The notes beneath the pieces are model-generated. The model did no database searches. It was not told the DNA's origin and saw only the letters and a list, made by a program, of their open reading frames with translations. From JALYUA01 sp038229875 (GTDB taxonomy: Bacteria > Acidobacteriota > Thermoanaerobaculia > UBA5066 > Gp7-AA6), in assembly GCA_038229875.1 (NCBI GenBank), contig JBBROA010000104.1, positions 1 through 14,465 of the forward strand: a stretch of 14,465 nt of DNA. Reading direction: 5' to 3'. Numbering within the stretch: the stretch's first letter is position 1; the number at the start of each line of letters is the position of its first letter. The position numbers were made by a program, and so were the translations under genes. Below, one piece after another: positions 12,451 to 14,465 of this stretch.

Positions 12451-14076
12451 ATGAGCTTTCGAATCTGGAAAAAAGGCGCGGGTCCGGCCGGCCCGCCGGC
12501 TCGCGACCTGTCGCGTGCCGGATCGAATGCCGCCATCCTGCCCCCCGACCTCGTCGCGGCGTCCGGAAATCGAATCACCACGATGTCTCTCGTCGCGGCG
12601 GCGGCGCTCTCGCTCTTCGCGCTCCTCGATCGTTTGTTCGCGGGGGTCCATCCGGGATCGTCGGCGACCCTGGGGCTGATCGGGGTCGGAGGAGGGATCG
12701 CGGCCTCCCTCGTCATGGCCTGGATCGCCGGCCGCGAAATGCTCGCTCCGGAAAAATTGATCGACGCGGCCCTCGTCTATGAAGTTGTGATGGGCCTTTT
12801 TCTCTCGGTGAACATCCACTCCGCACCGATGACCGACGCGATTCCGCGCGGCTGGTCCGGCGTCGCCGTCTGGGCCCTCGCGTACCCGCTGATCGTCCCG
12901 GCGACTCGCGGAAAGGTGATCCTCGCTACGGTGGCGACGGCGGCGATGGATCCCGTGGGGCTTCTCGTCCAGGTCGCCGCAGGCAACCCGGCGCCTCACG
13001 GTCCGGCCGTGTGGCTGATGTTCCTTCCGACCGCGGTGGCCGCGACGGCCGCGATCCTCGTGTCCGGGATCGTGTACCAGATGAACGTCGAGGCCGAGAA
13101 GGGGCACGAGATGGGCAGCTATCACCTCGAAGAGCTGCTCGGAAGCGGAGGGATGGGAGAGGTCTGGAAAGCGAGCCACCGGCTGCTCGCGCGCTCCGCC
13201 GCGATCAAGCTGATCCGGCCGGACTCGTCGGGGAGCGACGGACGCGAGTCGATAAAGCGCTTCGAGCGGGAGGTGCAGGCGGCCGCCGGGCTGCAATCGC
13301 CTCACACGGTGAACATCTACGACTTCGGAACCACGGAGGACGGCACCTTTTATTACGTGATGGAGCTGCTCGAGGGATTCGACGCCGAGACGCTCGTGAC
13401 GCGGTTCGGCCCCCTGCCCGCCGAGCGCGCCGTCTTCATTCTGATCCAGGCTTGTCAGTCACTCGCCGAGGCGCACCAGGGCGGATTAATCCATCGCGAC
13501 GTCAAGCCCGCGAACATCTACGTCTGCCGCTACGGGCTCGAATGGGATTTCGTCAAGATCCTCGACTTCGGCCTGGTCAAGAACACGGCGACCGAAACGA
13601 ACGAACGTCAACTGACGCGCGCCGGTGTTCTTGCGGGAACTCCCGGCTACATGGCTCCGGAGATGGGGATGGGAACGGCGGACCTCGACTGGCGCGCCGA
13701 CATCTATGCGCTGGGCGCCGTCGGATACTGGCTGGTGACCGGGGAGACGATCTTCGATCCCAAGCGCCCGGCGATGCAGATCATCATGGACCACGTCCAG
13801 AAAGCTCCGGTTCCGCCGTCACAGCGGACGGCGAACCTCATTCCTCCCCGGCTCGAAGAGATCCTGATGTCGTGTCTGCAGAAGGACCCGAACAACAGGC
13901 CTCAGACGATGCAGGAGCTGGCCGCCCAGCTGCGCACCGTTTCCCTCGAACGGGAATGGACCGACGACCGCGCCCGCCGCTGGTGGCTCGCGCACGCGCG
14001 AGAGGCGCAGCACGTCGCGGTCACGAAGACGCCGTTGGAAAAGGCGTCCACTCCGGCCGCCGCCGCCGCCGGCTAA
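12451..14076 (+). CDS. Membrane-anchored serine/threonine protein kinase, kinase domain C-terminal
   Basis: A 541-aa Hanks-type kinase. Residues 42-210 hold about six hydrophobic segments (near 42-62, 72-92, 104-122, 134-150, 155-177 and 186-210). A complete kinase domain follows from about 222 to 495: glycine loop GSGGMGEV (231-238), ATP-anchoring Lys253 in AIKLI, helix-C Glu274, catalytic HRDVKPAN (348-355, Asp350), DFG (372-374) and APE (402-404). All catalytic residues are present, and the Arg before the catalytic Asp makes it an RD kinase activated by phosphorylation of its loop. Common PknB-type kinases have the kinase first and one membrane helix after it; here the order is reversed and there is no PASTA or other external sensor domain. 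The tail (about 500-541) is Ala-rich. The ATG at 12451 may be almost leaderless. Substrates cannot be inferred. Confidence 0.93.
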   Translation: MSFRIWKKGAGPAGPPARDLSRAGSNAAILPPDLVAASGNRITTMSLVAAAALSLFALLDRLFAGVHPGSSATLGLIGVGGGIAASLVMAWIAGREMLAPEKLIDAALVYEVVMGLFLSVNIHSAPMTDAIPRGWSGVAVWALAYPLIVPATRGKVILATVATAAMDPVGLLVQVAAGNPAPHGPAVWLMFLPTAVAATAAILVSGIVYQMNVEAEKGHEMGSYHLEELLGSGGMGEVWKASHRLLARSAAIKLIRPDSSGSDGRESIKRFEREVQAAAGLQSPHTVNIYDFGTTEDGTFYYVMELLEGFDAETLVTRFGPLPAERAVFILIQACQSLAEAHQGGLIHRDVKPANIYVCRYGLEWDFVKILDFGLVKNTATETNERQLTRAGVLAGTPGYMAPEMGMGTADLDWRADIYALGAVGYWLVTGETIFDPKRPAMQIIMDHVQKAPVPPSQRTANLIPPRLEEILMSCLQKDPNNRPQTMQELAAQLRTVSLEREWTDDRARRWWLAHAREAQHVAVTKTPLEKASTPAAAAAG

Positions 14077-14147
14077 AAGAACGTCCTCGTAATTTTCTGC
14101 TGCGCGCGCGCGAAGCTCTCACCGCGGGCTTCGGCCTCACGGCCTCA

Positions 14148-14161
14148 CGGCGCTTGCGCCG
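14148..14161. terminator. Small hairpin between two convergent genes
   Basis: CGGCG (14148-14152) and CGCCG (14157-14161) pair around CTTG. It lies in the 105-base gap between the converging kinase and peptidase-like genes, preceded by two copies of GGCCTCAC. A run of five A's (14174-14178) gives TTTTT on the minus strand, but upstream of the stem in that direction. It may serve as a weak bidirectional 3'-end structure; without a proper T-run it is a modest candidate. Confidence 0.3.
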
Positions 14162-14181
14162 GAGATGAGTCGGAAAAACTC

Positions 14182-14465
14182 CTAAACCCCCGCCCAGACT
14201 CTCCAGCGGGCGACGAGATCCGCCGGCGTCATAGCCACTTCGCGCTTCAGCGCGTCTTCGATCGGGGCGTCGGAGAGAGAACGAACGAGGCAGACGAGCG
14301 CGCCTTCGCCGTGCGTGAAGGCCAGGTACTCGACCAGACCGAGGGACTCCACGTAGTTCGCTCTGGCGATCGCGCGGTCGCTGCGGCGTCCCAGATTTCC
14401 CTCGATCTCCGCGAGGGAGAACACCGGGAGACGGGAAAATGCCGCCGCGAAATCCTTGCGGGGGA
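14182..14465 (-). CDS. C-terminal end of a peptidase-MA-like protein (5' truncated by window)
   Basis: The frame is open from the window edge (14465) to the TAG at 14182-14184, so the gene begins outside and at least 93 codons are visible. The sequence (PVFSLAEIEGNLGRRSDRAIARANYVESLGLVEYLAFTHGEGALVCLVRSL in parts, then a short helix ending DLVARWRVWAGV) resembles the C-terminal helical part of gluzincin peptidase-MA family proteins. In these a repeated pattern of an acidic-aromatic helix, Y..S..LVEYL, and a terminal helix ending in Trp follows the HExxH metal site. The metal site itself is outside the window, so activity cannot be judged. A GTG at 14422-14424 is not the real start because coding continues upstream. 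Confidence 0.5.
   Translation of the reverse strand, partial: PRKDFAAAFSRLPVFSLAEIEGNLGRRSDRAIARANYVESLGLVEYLAFTHGEGALVCLVRSLSDAPIEDALKREVAMTPADLVARWRVWAGV

Noticed and set aside
11467..13305. Minus-strand frame of 612 codons
   Set aside because: It runs opposite the secreted protein, repeat copy 3 and the kinase membrane region, and shows no domain or start signal.
13011..14168. Plus-strand frame of 385 codons overlapping the kinase
   Set aside because: A +1-type shadow of the kinase domain; Arg-rich with no motif.

Overview
The window is GC-rich, gene-dense bacterial chromosome. Several traits together suggest an environmental, possibly soil-type, Acidobacteriota-like organism: a PPi-type phosphofructokinase, a membrane-anchored Ser/Thr kinase, a vanadium-haloperoxidase-like protein, a CarboxypepD_reg-like secreted protein, and GTG starts beside Shine-Dalgarno ATG starts. 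This placement is an inference from gene content; no marker gene is present. No rRNA, tRNA, CRISPR array, transposase or phage gene was seen.

Layout. 1-273 is the 3' end of a vanadium-haloperoxidase/PAP2-type gene, followed at once by a strong hairpin. 329-757 is a zinc-type thioredoxin (trxC). 1068-3221 (minus) is a PAS-PAS-GGDEF-EAL cyclic-di-GMP enzyme, divergent from a class V aminotransferase/cysteine-desulfurase-like gene at 3412-4677; a dyad lies between them. 5008-6198 (minus) is a PPi-type 6-phosphofructokinase with a small CxxC/CxC protein upstream (6324-6857, minus). From 7092 the plus strand carries a PnuC-family transporter, then a tight cluster. This holds a 77-aa secreted protein with a twin CX6C pattern behind the best ribosome binding site in the window, a secreted 304-aa protein, a polytopic membrane protein, a short ABC ATPase and a 589-aa secreted protein with carboxypeptidase-regulatory-like repeats. 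The last four are chained by 4-nt stop/start overlaps. 12451-14076 is a Ser/Thr kinase whose membrane segments precede the kinase domain. 14182-14465 (minus) is the C-terminal end of a peptidase-MA-like protein.

Most notable signal. The only three gaps longer than 300 bases (758-1067, 4678-5007, 12100-12450) all hold copies of one dispersed, structured repeat of about 190-260 bp in the same orientation. Its stems are perfectly paired in each copy although their sequences differ between copies: five base pairs change on both sides. Its conserved 3' tail carries tandem duplications and, in two copies, meets the TAA stop codon of the convergent gene. This looks like a family of structured intergenic elements (REP/MITE-like DNA or an RNA element). 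The second candidate system is the 7825-12099 operon, which reads as a secreted small cysteine-rich protein with a dedicated ABC transporter and secreted partners; its function is unknown.
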